From a virus: a stretch of DNA of 38,621 bases. Below are positions 22,408 to 30,523 of this stretch, piece by piece (position 1 is the stretch's first letter; every line of letters begins with the position of its first letter). Position numbers and translations under genes: made by a program. The DNA lies in IMG/VR virus record IMGVR_UViG_3300020202_000161, positions 1-38,621 of that record; one strand, written 5' to 3'. The notes beneath the pieces were generated by a model, which saw only the letters and a list, made by a program, of their open reading frames with translations, searched no databases and had not been told where the DNA came from.

Positions 22408-22604
22408 TGGCGATCCGCGTTTATCGTTCATGCGTCAGCTGCACGCGTCGGTTTGAGTCTGAGACTTCCAGTCGGAGCGTCTGTCCGAAGTGCACGGCGA
22501 CCAATAAGGCCAACCGCGCCTCCGACATCCGGGTCAATCGTGACCTCTATTGGATCGGCGGAGACCTCCAGTGGAAGCAATTTACCTGGGGGCACATCTC
22601 ATGA
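22407..22604 (+). CDS. Zinc-ribbon protein after portal, 65 aa
   Basis: S-C-V-S-C-T-R-R-F-E near the start and C-P-K-C-T-A-T-N later form a CxxC...CxxC ribbon; the tail has W-I-G-G-D-L-Q-W-K. One-base overlap with portal. Small zinc-ribbon genes are common in head modules; role unknown. Confidence 0.62.
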   Translation: MAIRVYRSCVSCTRRFESETSSRSVCPKCTATNKANRASDIRVNRDLYWIGGDLQWKQFTWGHIS

Positions 22605-22939
22605 GTCGGCGACGCTGGGTTTACACCGATGGCGGCCGACCTTTGTCGGAGCCAATCGAGGTTTCTGAAGACTACGTTGGCGAAGTTCGCGACGGTCATC
22701 GCCGTTCTGAAGAAGAGATTTACGGGAAAATCACCGCGACCGACGGCACCGACCTCTCTACGCGCAAACGCCACCGTGACTACATGAAGGCGAACGGTCT
22801 CGCTCTCGCAGACGACTACAAGAACACGTGGGCCAAGGCGGAACAGCGGCGTCAAGAGTACGCGCGCGGCAACACCGGACAAGGCAAGCAAATCCGCGAG
22901 GCTGTCGCCCGCGCTCTTTACGAAAGGAAACGACGATGA
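22601..22939 (+). CDS. Head-module hypothetical protein, 112 aa
   Basis: MSRRRWVYTDGGRPLSEPIE at ATG 22601 opens a protein with R-W-V-Y-T-x-G-G-x-P and Y-M-K-x-N-G-L-A-L-A-D-D-Y, a pattern found in small podoviral head-region proteins. Helical and charged to the end. Overlaps both neighbours by 4 bases. Possibly an assembly factor. Confidence 0.6.
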   Translation: MSRRRWVYTDGGRPLSEPIEVSEDYVGEVRDGHRRSEEEIYGKITATDGTDLSTRKRHRDYMKANGLALADDYKNTWAKAEQRRQEYARGNTGQGKQIREAVARALYERKRR

Positions 22940-23796
22940 TGGTACGAATTGTATTTGTGGTGTTGGCTTTGTGGGCCTGGTCGGCAAACGCGGCACGAGG
23001 AGACCACACAACCGCGTCGCTCACCGCGACCGGAACATGCGCTGTTCCCTCGGCGACGCAGGCCGTCGTGATCAACACAGCGAAAGCTGGCTCGGTCGGC
23101 ATCGAGCTGACCGGCACCTGGACTGCAACTGTCGCGTTCCGCGGCTCGATGGACGGAACCAACTGGTTCGCCATTCGTGCCCACGACACAATCAGCGGCA
23201 TCGCATCCGCGTCGACTACCTCGACCGGTCAGTTTCGCCTGCATTCCGCAGGCGTTCACTATGTCTGCGTTTACGCGTCTGCGTATACCTCTGGGACCAT
23301 CGGCGTATCCGCCGTGCCCACGGACGCACCGCATGGTTCGCTCGCCCTCATCTCTGATGGGGTGAACATCCGCGAGCAGCGCAGCGGCGCGGGCGGGAAC
23401 ATGACCAGCGCCACGACATCCAACAACTCAGCGATGACCGTTCCGGCGGGCGAGTGGTACGTCACGCACACTCCAGCAGCCGCTACTCAGGCCTCGGCTT
23501 CGAAGTCAGCGGGTGGCGGAAACGTTCGTCATGTCGCACGGTCGATCACCGCGTGCATCTCTGCTGTGAATGCTCAGGGCGACATCACAATCAATCTTCG
23601 AGATGGCGCTACTGGCGCCGGAACCGTGATGTGGACTTGTCGGCTCGCAGCCGCGGCCGGCACATCCGCATGTTGTCCCAGCCCAAGCATGGCGGTGATC
23701 GGCACGGCCAATACGGCGATGACGCTTGAAACCTCAGCGGCACCAGCGGCCGGCAACTTCGCCAGCGTCACGCTCACCGGCTTCAGCGCCAACTAA
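22936..23796 (+). CDS. Exported structural-like protein, 286 aa
   Basis: Signal peptide M-M-V-R-I-V-F-V-V-L-A-L-W-A-W-S-A-N-A then a beta-rich body: G-T-W-T-A-T-V-A-F-R-G-S-M-D-G-T-N-W, a lectin/BACON-like strand pattern, and a second Ala/Thr/Ser-rich half with several cysteines. Proteins of this composition are usually virion-surface parts, but a Sec signal is unexpected between portal and scaffold. Either it is a secreted accessory protein or the N-terminus anchors it. Confidence 0.58.
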   Translation: MMVRIVFVVLALWAWSANAARGDHTTASLTATGTCAVPSATQAVVINTAKAGSVGIELTGTWTATVAFRGSMDGTNWFAIRAHDTISGIASASTTSTGQFRLHSAGVHYVCVYASAYTSGTIGVSAVPTDAPHGSLALISDGVNIREQRSGAGGNMTSATTSNNSAMTVPAGEWYVTHTPAAATQASASKSAGGGNVRHVARSITACISAVNAQGDITINLRDGATGAGTVMWTCRLAAAAGTSACCPSPSMAVIGTANTAMTLETSAAPAAGNFASVTLTGFSAN

Positions 23797-23817
23797 CCAG
23801 AGAAACCAGAGGAACAC

Positions 23818-24939
23818 ATGTCAGACTCGCTCAGGGAAATGCTCGCAGAACAGGTGCGCGAACCCGCACCAGCGGAACCGGTTGAAGTCGAAACCGCGCC
23901 CGAAGTTTCGGCCAACGACAATGTCGAGGTCGCAGCAAACGACAACGCGGAACAAGCCAAAATCGCCCGAGACCGCGACGAGCGCGGTCGATTCGCGGCC
24001 AAGGCCAAAGAGGCACGCGAAGCGCTCGCAGCGGAGGTGAAGCCGCCGAAGGCGAAAGAAGCACCGCTCGTCGAAGCTAAGGCCGAGGTCCTGCCCCAAG
24101 AGGCATCGGCACCACCACAAGAGACGCCGGCCGAACCGCTCAAGGCTCCGCAGTCGTGGAAGGTCGACGCGCGCGAGATGTGGGGTCAACTTTCGCCTCG
24201 GGTGCAGCAAGAGGTTCTGCGGCGAGAGAAGGAAATCGCCACAGCGCTGAAGGACGCGGGCGAGTCTCAGAAGAGCTGGGCGCAGTTCCAGCAAATCGTC
24301 GCTCCGTACAGCGGGATGATGCAGGCAGAGGGAGCAGCACCACTCCAAGCCGTACAGAATCTGCTGCAAACGGCAGCGGCACTTCGCACCGCGCCACCGC
24401 AGCACAAAGCGCAGCTAGTGGCGGGCCTCGTTCGTCAGTTCGGCATTCCCATTGACTTGCTCGACTCGGCACTAGCGGGACAACCGTCACCACAGCAGGG
24501 CCAAGAGGCTGCGCCTACTGCACCCTACAGAGACCCTCGGGTTGACCAGCTGATGGCGACACTTCAGCAAGCGCAGCAGCAACGCGCAGTGGCGATGCAA
24601 CAGAAAAACCGCGCAGAGATTGAGCAATTCAAGGCGTCGCGGGAGTTTTTCGAGGACGTTCGCGAAGATATGGCGGACATCATCGATGCGCGGAACCGGC
24701 GGGGTATTTCGCTCTCCCTCGAAGATGCGTACAATTTAGCCGTCTCGATGCATCCAGAGATCTCCGCTGTGTTGAAACAGCGCGAGGCCGCCAAGGCGAA
24801 CACCTCCGCTCAAACCGGAGTGCAGCGCTCGAAAGCGGCAGCATCTTCAGTGAAGTCTACGCCGGCGGGGAATGTTTCTAATTCCGAGCCGACAGACCTG
24901 CGAGGCTTAATTGCAGCGCAGCTGAGAGGTGCAGGGTAG
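23818..24939 (+). CDS. Scaffolding-like protein, 373 aa
   Basis: Low-complexity Ala/Glu/Pro/Lys-rich first third (V-E-V-A-A-N-D-N-A-E), helical central part with W-G-Q-L-S-P-R-V-Q-Q-E-V-L-R-R-E-K-E-I, a Gln-rich coiled coil (Q-Q-A-Q-Q-Q-R-A-V), and a helical end. Size, charge and place directly before the capsid gene are those of podoviral scaffolds that shape the prohead and leave before packaging. Confidence 0.82.
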   Translation: MSDSLREMLAEQVREPAPAEPVEVETAPEVSANDNVEVAANDNAEQAKIARDRDERGRFAAKAKEAREALAAEVKPPKAKEAPLVEAKAEVLPQEASAPPQETPAEPLKAPQSWKVDAREMWGQLSPRVQQEVLRREKEIATALKDAGESQKSWAQFQQIVAPYSGMMQAEGAAPLQAVQNLLQTAAALRTAPPQHKAQLVAGLVRQFGIPIDLLDSALAGQPSPQQGQEAAPTAPYRDPRVDQLMATLQQAQQQRAVAMQQKNRAEIEQFKASREFFEDVREDMADIIDARNRRGISLSLEDAYNLAVSMHPEISAVLKQREAAKANTSAQTGVQRSKAAASSVKSTPAGNVSNSEPTDLRGLIAAQLRGAG

Positions 24940-24942
24940 AGG

Positions 24943-25118
24943 GCTGCCACGGACGAGCGGAGACGAAGAAGTCCCACCGCTCGACACGACAGCTAGCAGT
25001 AGGCGGGAAACGAGAGTTTCACCCGCTTGAAGAGGGCTCCCACGTCCGGGAAACCGGCGAGAGCTAGTTGCCCCTAATCGCGACGGGGCGTGAGCGAAAC
25101 GGCGTCGCCGTTCCACGC
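24943..25118 (+). ncRNA. Candidate structured leader of the capsid gene
   Basis: The 231-base gap before the capsid ATG holds five stems in a row. Stem 1: CGAGCGG (24954-24960) with CCGCTCG (24977-24983). Stem 2: GCGGG-AAAC (25003-25011), tetraloop GAGA, GTTT (25016-25019) and CCCGC (25022-25026). Stem 3: CCGG-GAAA-CCGG (25046-25057), enclosed by GGGC/GCCC. Stem 4: CCCC (25071-25074) with GGGG (25085-25088). Stem 5: GCGTG (25088-25092), AACGG/CCGTT, CACGC (25114-25118). GCTG/CAGC (24943-24946, 24990-24993) closes the first. Two GNRA tetraloops suggest selected RNA structure. A GTG at 25090 makes a longer capsid frame possible but less likely. Confidence 0.6.
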
Positions 25119-25170
25119 GCAGAAAGCCGCGAACCAGGACAACCAACTCTTTCAAGTGAGGTACCGGGCC

Positions 25171-26139
25171 ATGCCCGCCAACTCTTCCTATACCGAAATC
25201 ATCACGACAACTCTCCAGAAGCGCAGCGGTCAAGTTAAAGACAACATGGAAAAGAACAACGGCCTTTTGGCGTTGTTCAAGAAAAAGAAGAAGCTCCGTC
25301 GCCCAATCTCCGGCGGCAATGTCATCCTCGAGGAGATTTCGTTCGCTGAAAACAGCAATGCTCAGAGCTACAGCGGATACGACACCCTCGGACTCACCCA
25401 GCAAGACGTACTGACCGCGGCTGAGTACGGCATCAAGCAGTACGCAGTCCCTGTTCTGATGTCCGGCCTCGAGGAATTGCAGAACGCCGGCGAAGAGCAA
25501 GTCATCGACCTGATGGCGGCTCGCATCGAGAACGCCGAAGTCTCTCTCCGCAACAAGATGTCGGAAGACATCTACGGCGACGGAACCGGTAACGGTGGCA
25601 AAGCAATCACCGGGCTCGGCGCTGCCGTTGTCTTGACTCCGACCACTGGAACTGTCGGCGGGATCGATCGGGCCAGCTGGACGTTCTGGCGCAACCAGAC
25701 CACCGGCACTCTCGGCGCGTTGACCTCGGCGACCATTCAGGCCGCGATGAATGACCACTACCTCGACTGTTCGCGAGGGTCGGACCGTCCCGACATCATC
25801 ATCGGCGACAACGACTTCTACGCGACGTTCTTGGCGTCACTGCAAACCCTTCAGCGCTTCACCGCGACCGACGAGGCCGACCTCGGATTCTCGAACGTCA
25901 AATACCTCGGCGCGACTGTCATCGCCGACGGTGGAATCGGTGGATACCAAGCGACCAAGGTGGCGCACTTCCTCAACTCCAACTTCATCCACTGGCGACC
26001 GCACTCGCAGCGCGACTTCGTTCCGCTGAAGGGTGACCGGATGCCGACGAATCAAGACGCGAAAGTGGTCTGGCAGGTGTGGGCAGGAAACCTGTCCTAC
26101 TCCGGTATGCGTTTCCACGGCTACTTCAAGTTCAGCTGA
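25171..26139 (+). CDS. Major capsid protein, 322 aa
   Basis: Opens MPANSSYTEIITTTLQKRSG, then P-I-S-G-G-N-V-I-L-E-E-I, S-Y-S-G-Y-D-T-L-G-L, A-A-E-Y-G-I-K-Q-Y-A-V-P-V-L-M-S-G-L-E, N-A-G-E-E-Q-V-I-D-L and I-Y-G-D-G-T-G-N. These belong to a HK97-fold capsid family frequent in podoviruses. The body is complete. ATG 25171 is preferred; a GTG at 25090 would add 27 residues of low conservation-like content. Preceded by a structured leader. Confidence 0.92.
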   Translation: MPANSSYTEIITTTLQKRSGQVKDNMEKNNGLLALFKKKKKLRRPISGGNVILEEISFAENSNAQSYSGYDTLGLTQQDVLTAAEYGIKQYAVPVLMSGLEELQNAGEEQVIDLMAARIENAEVSLRNKMSEDIYGDGTGNGGKAITGLGAAVVLTPTTGTVGGIDRASWTFWRNQTTGTLGALTSATIQAAMNDHYLDCSRGSDRPDIIIGDNDFYATFLASLQTLQRFTATDEADLGFSNVKYLGATVIADGGIGGYQATKVAHFLNSNFIHWRPHSQRDFVPLKGDRMPTNQDAKVVWQVWAGNLSYSGMRFHGYFKFS

Positions 26140-26159
26140 TCTCGAAAGGAACCTAGAAC

Positions 26160-26672
26160 ATGGCTTATTCAACTAACTGGATGCCGGTCGAACCCCGTTT
26201 GGGTGTTCAACCAATCACCGAAGTCTCGACGACTCAGAAGCACGACCTTGGTACCCGAATTCGCTGCAAGGATTTCGGTGCCAATCAAAACGGCGAGGCC
26301 GAGTTCATCTACGTCAAGGGTGTGGCCTCGGGTGCAGTCGGCTCGTGGGTCACCTTCAACGAAGACGACTACGCCACGACTCTGTTGGCGGCAAATGCAA
26401 TCGGTCGGGTCGGGATTCTCATGTCCGCGCTGGTGGCTAGCACCTACGGCTGGGCGCAGGTCAGCGGCAAGGCCGTCGGCAAGGCCCTGACCGCGTTCGC
26501 AGATGACGGACATGTCTACGCCACGGCGACCGCCGGCAGCGTCGACGATGCCGTTGTCGCTGGCGATCGCGTGAAAAACGCCAGAGGCGCATCGGCGCTC
26601 GACTTCCCTGCAACAGGGATGGCCGAGTTCGAAATGGATCGTCCGTTCATGGATGACGCCCTAGCGGCGTAA
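26160..26672 (+). CDS. Head decoration-like protein, 170 aa
   Basis: Follows the capsid gene after 20 bases. Beta-rich: G-T-R-I-R-C-K-D-F-G-A-N, G-E-A-E-F-I-Y-V-K-G, S-W-V-T-F-N-E-D-D-Y, V-G-I-L-M-S, D-G-H-V-Y-A-T-A-T-A-G. Repeated strand-turn pattern and place fit a small protein that cements the shell. A terminator-like hairpin follows, supporting high expression together with the capsid. Confidence 0.72.
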   Translation: MAYSTNWMPVEPRLGVQPITEVSTTQKHDLGTRIRCKDFGANQNGEAEFIYVKGVASGAVGSWVTFNEDDYATTLLAANAIGRVGILMSALVASTYGWAQVSGKAVGKALTAFADDGHVYATATAGSVDDAVVAGDRVKNARGASALDFPATGMAEFEMDRPFMDDALAA

Positions 26673-26685
26673 CGAAACAACGGGG

Positions 26686-26779
26686 AGCGCCGCGGTAAGT
26701 TTCCCCTCCGTACGCGGCGCTCTCCTCTGTCTGTTCCGGGCACATTCCCTGATGCTCGGGACAGGCTTTCTCAGGGAAG
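26686..26779 (+). terminator. Two hairpins after the capsid genes
   Basis: GAGCGCCGCG (26686-26695) pairs perfectly with CGCGGCGCTC (26714-26723), extended by GG(G)/(T)CC. A second, TTCCCTGA (26746-26753) with TCAGGGAA (26772-26779), follows. Both have 18-base loops. The first is followed by a weak T/C-rich stretch, so it may be a partial terminator limiting transcription beyond the capsid genes. No gene is present in this 122-base gap. Confidence 0.6.
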
Positions 26780-26794
26780 AAAAGGGAGTACCGC

Positions 26795-27394
26795 ATGCTG
26801 TCAGCTGAATGGGTGATGCCGGGAACAGAGGGACACGACGGGCCGAAGCCAGGCGACGAGCGTCTCAACGTGTCGTTTGATTTTTACCCCGTCTACAACC
26901 CGGAGAAGTCCAAGGCCGCCGGTCGTCAAATCTTCGACTCGGTGGAGTTCATCAGAATCGTACTTCCGGGCATGAAAGACGTTCTGCACGTGGCGGCGAA
27001 TGAAAGCCACAAGCGGCGTTTCGCTCGGCAGTACCAAGCGTTCAAGATGGGTCAGGCCCAAGACGTAAGCGGCACACCGATTACGGTGCTGGCGCAAACG
27101 GTTCCGCCGATTCTCAACGTCGGCCAAGTCGCCGAGCTGAAGTACGCGAACGTGTTTACGGTCGAGCAGCTCGCGGAGATTCCTGAGGGCTCGTCACTGA
27201 TGCGCTCGTTCATGGGCATCAACGGTCTACGCCAGAAGGCCCGCGACTTTCTCGCCGTCACTTCTGCCAACGCAAACTTCGAGGAGATGCGCTCCGAGTT
27301 GCTGACGCAAAAGGCGCACAGCGACAACCTCGAGAAGCTTCTCAAAGAGCAGGCCGAACAGCTCGCTGAGCTGAAGAAAGCGACTAAGCGCTAA
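26795..27394 (+). CDS. Conserved podoviral virion-region protein, 199 aa
   Basis: Carries a known phage pattern: V-L-P-G-M-K-D-V, H-K-R-R-F-A-R-Q-Y-Q-A-F-K-M-G, G-T-P-I-T-V-L, V-G-Q-V-A-E-L-K-Y-A-N-V-F-T-V-E-Q-L-A, ending in a helix with a coiled coil. The V-E-Q-L-A part resembles a helix-hairpin-helix. Common after the capsid gene in podoviruses; exact job unknown, probably head completion or connector. GGGAG precedes the ATG. Confidence 0.68.
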   Translation: MLSAEWVMPGTEGHDGPKPGDERLNVSFDFYPVYNPEKSKAAGRQIFDSVEFIRIVLPGMKDVLHVAANESHKRRFARQYQAFKMGQAQDVSGTPITVLAQTVPPILNVGQVAELKYANVFTVEQLAEIPEGSSLMRSFMGINGLRQKARDFLAVTSANANFEEMRSELLTQKAHSDNLEKLLKEQAEQLAELKKATKR

Positions 27395-28125
27395 TGGACT
27401 TCGTTACGGTCGAGACGATTATCAGCCGCGTCGCGCAAGAGACGGGCATCTCCGCCTCGGCCCTAACGGACCCTTACGGATCGACAGACCCAAACATTAT
27501 TCAGATGCGCACCATTCTGATTGCCGTGGGAGAGCGACTCTCCCGCGAGCATCATTGGCAGCATCTCCAGCGAGAGCACACGTTCTCGACCTCTGGCGCG
27601 TTGCAAGGTCTGTACGACTTGCCCGCCGGGTTTCGCTCGATGCTCGAGCAGACGCATTGGAACCGCACCAGCACTTTTCCTTTGGGCGGGCCAGTCGATG
27701 CGCAGGAGTGGCAGTTCCTCACCGCGCAAGGCTCTAGCGCGACGTTCACGGTTTTGTTCCGCACCAGAGAAAAGAAGATTCAGGTCTTCCCGACCAGCTC
27801 GACCGGGCAAAGCATCGCGTTCGAGTATCTCTCGGAGTATTGGGTCTCGACTTCGGGCAGCGCGGACCCGACGCTCGCTTCGCCGACTTCGAAAGACCAC
27901 TACATTTGGTTTGACCCGCACCTGATTACTCGGGCGCTCAAATTCTTTTTCCTCAAAGAGAAGGGGATGGCCACTGCTTCCTCCGAGCAGGACTATTTCG
28001 CCGCGCTGCAAATGGCGAAGGCCGATGCCATCTCCGGCAAGGTCCTGTCGCTCAACGGCGACAGCGGCACCGGGTTCAGGCTGCTCGATAGCTCGAACGT
28101 TCCACCGACTAACTGGGGCTCTTAG
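27394..28125 (+). CDS. Head-tail adaptor, P22 gp4-like, 243 aa
   Basis: S-R-V-A-Q-E-T-G-I-S, I-L-I-A-V-G-E-R-L-S-R-E-H-H-W-Q-H-L, Y-D-L-P-A-G-F-R-S-M, W-Q-F-L-T, I-Q-V-F-P and D-P-H-L-I-T-R-A-L-K-F are features of podoviral adaptor proteins (P22 gp4 family) that attach under the portal ring and extend the channel. Followed directly by the gp10-like gene, as in P22. Confidence 0.75.
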   Translation: MDFVTVETIISRVAQETGISASALTDPYGSTDPNIIQMRTILIAVGERLSREHHWQHLQREHTFSTSGALQGLYDLPAGFRSMLEQTHWNRTSTFPLGGPVDAQEWQFLTAQGSSATFTVLFRTREKKIQVFPTSSTGQSIAFEYLSEYWVSTSGSADPTLASPTSKDHYIWFDPHLITRALKFFFLKEKGMATASSEQDYFAALQMAKADAISGKVLSLNGDSGTGFRLLDSSNVPPTNWGS

Positions 28126-30101
28126 TGTTTGCGATTCCCGGAAAGCGTCGGACCGCGCAACCGAACCTCCTCACCGAGGTGACGTTGCCGTTTCCGATTG
28201 GCGGGATCAACACCGTGTCGCCCGGCACGGCGATGCCTCTGGCGGACTGCATCTACGCTTACAACCTAATTGCCTCCGAGTCTGGCGGCCGCGCTCGCCT
28301 CGGCTGGCGCGAACACGGCATCAATATTTACGACGCATCCGGCGCCTTCGGCGAAGTGCGGACAATCTTTCCCTTCGCCGGCTCTGCTGGTGACGGCTCC
28401 AAAGACCGTCTCTTCGCGATGACGACCGAAGGCATTTGGGATGTTACCAGTGGCGGCACCGCGTCCCCTGACCCGTGGGTTCCTAATGCGCTGTACGCCG
28501 ACGAGGACCGCTGCATCAACAACGGCCTGACTTACCAAGTTGCTACCGCCGGAACGTCGGCTGCCTCTGGCGGCCCCACCGGAACGGGTACGGGCATTGT
28601 CGACAACACCGTCATTTGGGATTTCGTTAGCACTGTCCCTCGCCTTCGTCTCTCCTTTGGAACGAAGACTGGCGACGCTGGCTACGGCGTCTCGATGGTC
28701 TACGTCACGGCGGCCGGACACTTCGGCCTCTACTTCGACGAGGTAAACGGCTTCTACGTTTACACCGAGTCGACGGACGCCTGGACGAAGGTCATTCCCA
28801 AGGCGACGAGTAACTGGGCGGCAGCAACGGCGTATACGCTCGGCCAGACCGTTCTGAATGACAGTGGGAAGACTTACGAGTGCACCACCGCTGGCACCTC
28901 GGCGGGTTCTGGTGGTCCAACGGGAACAGGCTCGGCGATCACCGACAATACTGTCACCTGGAAGTACCGACAGGACGTTGTCGACGGTGTCAACCCGGCC
29001 AATCTCGTCTTCGGGATGTCGTGGAAGAATCGACTCTGGGCAGTCGAGCGCGACACGGCTCGGGCTTGGTACTTCGGATTCAACGCGATTTTTGGCACTG
29101 CCACGTCTTTCACCTTCGGCACTAAGTTCAAGAGTGGTGGCCACCTGGTCGGCCTCTGGAGCTGGACTGGTGACGGTGGCGATGGCGTAGACGACCGACT
29201 CGTTGCCGTTTCAGCCGGCGGCGATGTGGTGGTGTTCGGCGGCACTGACCCATCCATCGCGACTTCCTTCGGGATGATTGGCGTCTGGAACGTTGGCCAG
29301 GTCCCAACCGGGAGACGCATTGCGACCGACTACGGCGGCGACTTGCTCGTCATGTCGACGGTCGGCGTGTTCCCGATGTCGAAGCTGGTCATCGGCAACC
29401 CGATTATCGACCGGACGCAGTACAGCACTTTCAAAATTTCCAACCTCTTCAACTTCATCATGGGCAGCACCAGCCATCTCAAGGGCTGGTCCATGCATCT
29501 GCACCCAGAAGACAACGCGCTTCTCGTTACGATACCGACCGCACCGGGGCAGGTGACAAGTCAACTGGCGATGTCGCTATCAACGCGCGGCTGGTTCCAA
29601 TACCGGGACCTACCGATTCTCTCCGCTGCGCCGTGGCAGGGACAGCTCTACTTCGGTACGTCCGACGGCCGAGTCTGCATCAATACCGGGTACGTCGACG
29701 GAGTCACCCTCGCAGACCCGGATGACTTTTCGCCCATTCAAGGCTCGTTTCTGTCTGCGTACTCCCACTTTGGGAACGCCCGGCAAAAAAAGGTCGAGCT
29801 GATTCGCACGACGTTTTTAACTCTCGGCGCCGCGCCGACTTTTCAGACGCGCGCGAAATACCGGTTTGATTTGATCGAATCTGACCCCGTCACATTCGTC
29901 GGCACCAGCGGCGGATCGGCGGCCTGGGACCTCTCGCTATGGGACTCGGCCACTTGGACCACAGTCGCCGCAGCAAGTCAGGCGGTTCAGGGCTCTGTCG
30001 GAATGGCGCCAGAATTCGCTGTCGAGTGTCGTTTTGCTGCGGCATCGCGCACCACGCTCGTCGGATTCGATATTGGTTTCAGAGTGGGGGGCTTCCTGTG
30101 A
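28125..30101 (+). CDS. Tail hub / DNA stabilisation protein, P22 gp10-like, with two carbohydrate-binding-like inserts
   Basis: GTG start overlapping the stop by one base. L-P-F-P-I-G-G-I-N-T-V-S-P-G and L-I-A-S-E-S-G-G-R-A-R-L-G-W-R-E-H-G are the gp10/tail-tube B hallmarks; the remainder is beta-propeller-like with W-F-Q-Y-R-D-L. Two internal repeats of about 45 residues (around 125-170 and 225-280) each carry G-T-S-A-x-S-G-G-P-T-G-T-G and D-N-T-V-x-W, like small chitin/carbohydrate-binding modules. They may let the tail hub grip surface sugars. 658 residues is longer than P22 gp10 because of these inserts. Confidence 0.78.
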   Translation: MFAIPGKRRTAQPNLLTEVTLPFPIGGINTVSPGTAMPLADCIYAYNLIASESGGRARLGWREHGINIYDASGAFGEVRTIFPFAGSAGDGSKDRLFAMTTEGIWDVTSGGTASPDPWVPNALYADEDRCINNGLTYQVATAGTSAASGGPTGTGTGIVDNTVIWDFVSTVPRLRLSFGTKTGDAGYGVSMVYVTAAGHFGLYFDEVNGFYVYTESTDAWTKVIPKATSNWAAATAYTLGQTVLNDSGKTYECTTAGTSAGSGGPTGTGSAITDNTVTWKYRQDVVDGVNPANLVFGMSWKNRLWAVERDTARAWYFGFNAIFGTATSFTFGTKFKSGGHLVGLWSWTGDGGDGVDDRLVAVSAGGDVVVFGGTDPSIATSFGMIGVWNVGQVPTGRRIATDYGGDLLVMSTVGVFPMSKLVIGNPIIDRTQYSTFKISNLFNFIMGSTSHLKGWSMHLHPEDNALLVTIPTAPGQVTSQLAMSLSTRGWFQYRDLPILSAAPWQGQLYFGTSDGRVCINTGYVDGVTLADPDDFSPIQGSFLSAYSHFGNARQKKVELIRTTFLTLGAAPTFQTRAKYRFDLIESDPVTFVGTSGGSAAWDLSLWDSATWTTVAAASQAVQGSVGMAPEFAVECRFAAASRTTLVGFDIGFRVGGFL

Positions 30102-30523
30102 GCTACCTCATTAGCGCTGCGACCTCGGATGACTTCTCGTGGCTCGTCAAGCGCAGCCACTGCGGAATCACCTCTGACTTTGTTGCCATCAAGGCCGTCG
30201 ACTCCAAGGGCGAAATCGTCGGAATGGTGGGCTACTGCCATTTCACACCTAACGCGGTCGAAGTGCACGTCGCGGCGGAACATCCGGCCGCGTGGAAACT
30301 CCTTCTCCCGTGGGGGTTTCGGTACCCGTTCAATCAGCTAGGCAAGGGAGTCATGTTGGCGCCGATCGCAGGACACAATCCGCGCGCCATTCGATTCGCT
30401 CGCAAGCTGGGTTTCACCGAAGTGCATCGAATCAAAGACGGCTGGGACAAGGGCGCGGACATCGTGCTGTTCGAGCTTCGTCGGGAAAATTGCGTTTGGG
30501 TTAACGAAAAGAGGGCAGCTTAG
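30098..30523 (+). CDS. GNAT-like acetyltransferase-fold protein in the virion cluster, 141 aa
   Basis: GTG start overlapping the tail gene. G-E-I-V-G-M-V-G-Y-C-H-F, then V-E-V-H-V-A, G-K-G-V-M-L-A-P-I and N-P-R-A-I-R-F-A-R-K-L-G-F-T-E give the order of a GNAT fold, with the N-x-x-A-x-x-x-A-x-K-L-G-F-x-E motif of the acetyl-CoA site region. GNAT genes next to tail genes are found in several podoviruses with no proven substrate. It could modify a host or virion protein or have lost catalysis. Confidence 0.75.
   Translation: MSYLISAATSDDFSWLVKRSHCGITSDFVAIKAVDSKGEIVGMVGYCHFTPNAVEVHVAAEHPAAWKLLLPWGFRYPFNQLGKGVMLAPIAGHNPRAIRFARKLGFTEVHRIKDGWDKGADIVLFELRRENCVWVNEKRAA

Noticed and set aside
22828-22935. 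N-terminal extension of the exported protein at 22936
   Set aside because: It lies wholly inside the preceding gene and would bury the signal peptide.
25090-25170. GTG-started N-terminal extension of the capsid protein
   Set aside because: It overlaps strong RNA stems, lacks family-like sequence, and MPANSSYTEI is the expected capsid start.
24907-25758. Minus-strand frame (283 aa) across the leader and capsid gene
   Set aside because: Antisense to a clear capsid gene, no ribosome site or domain.
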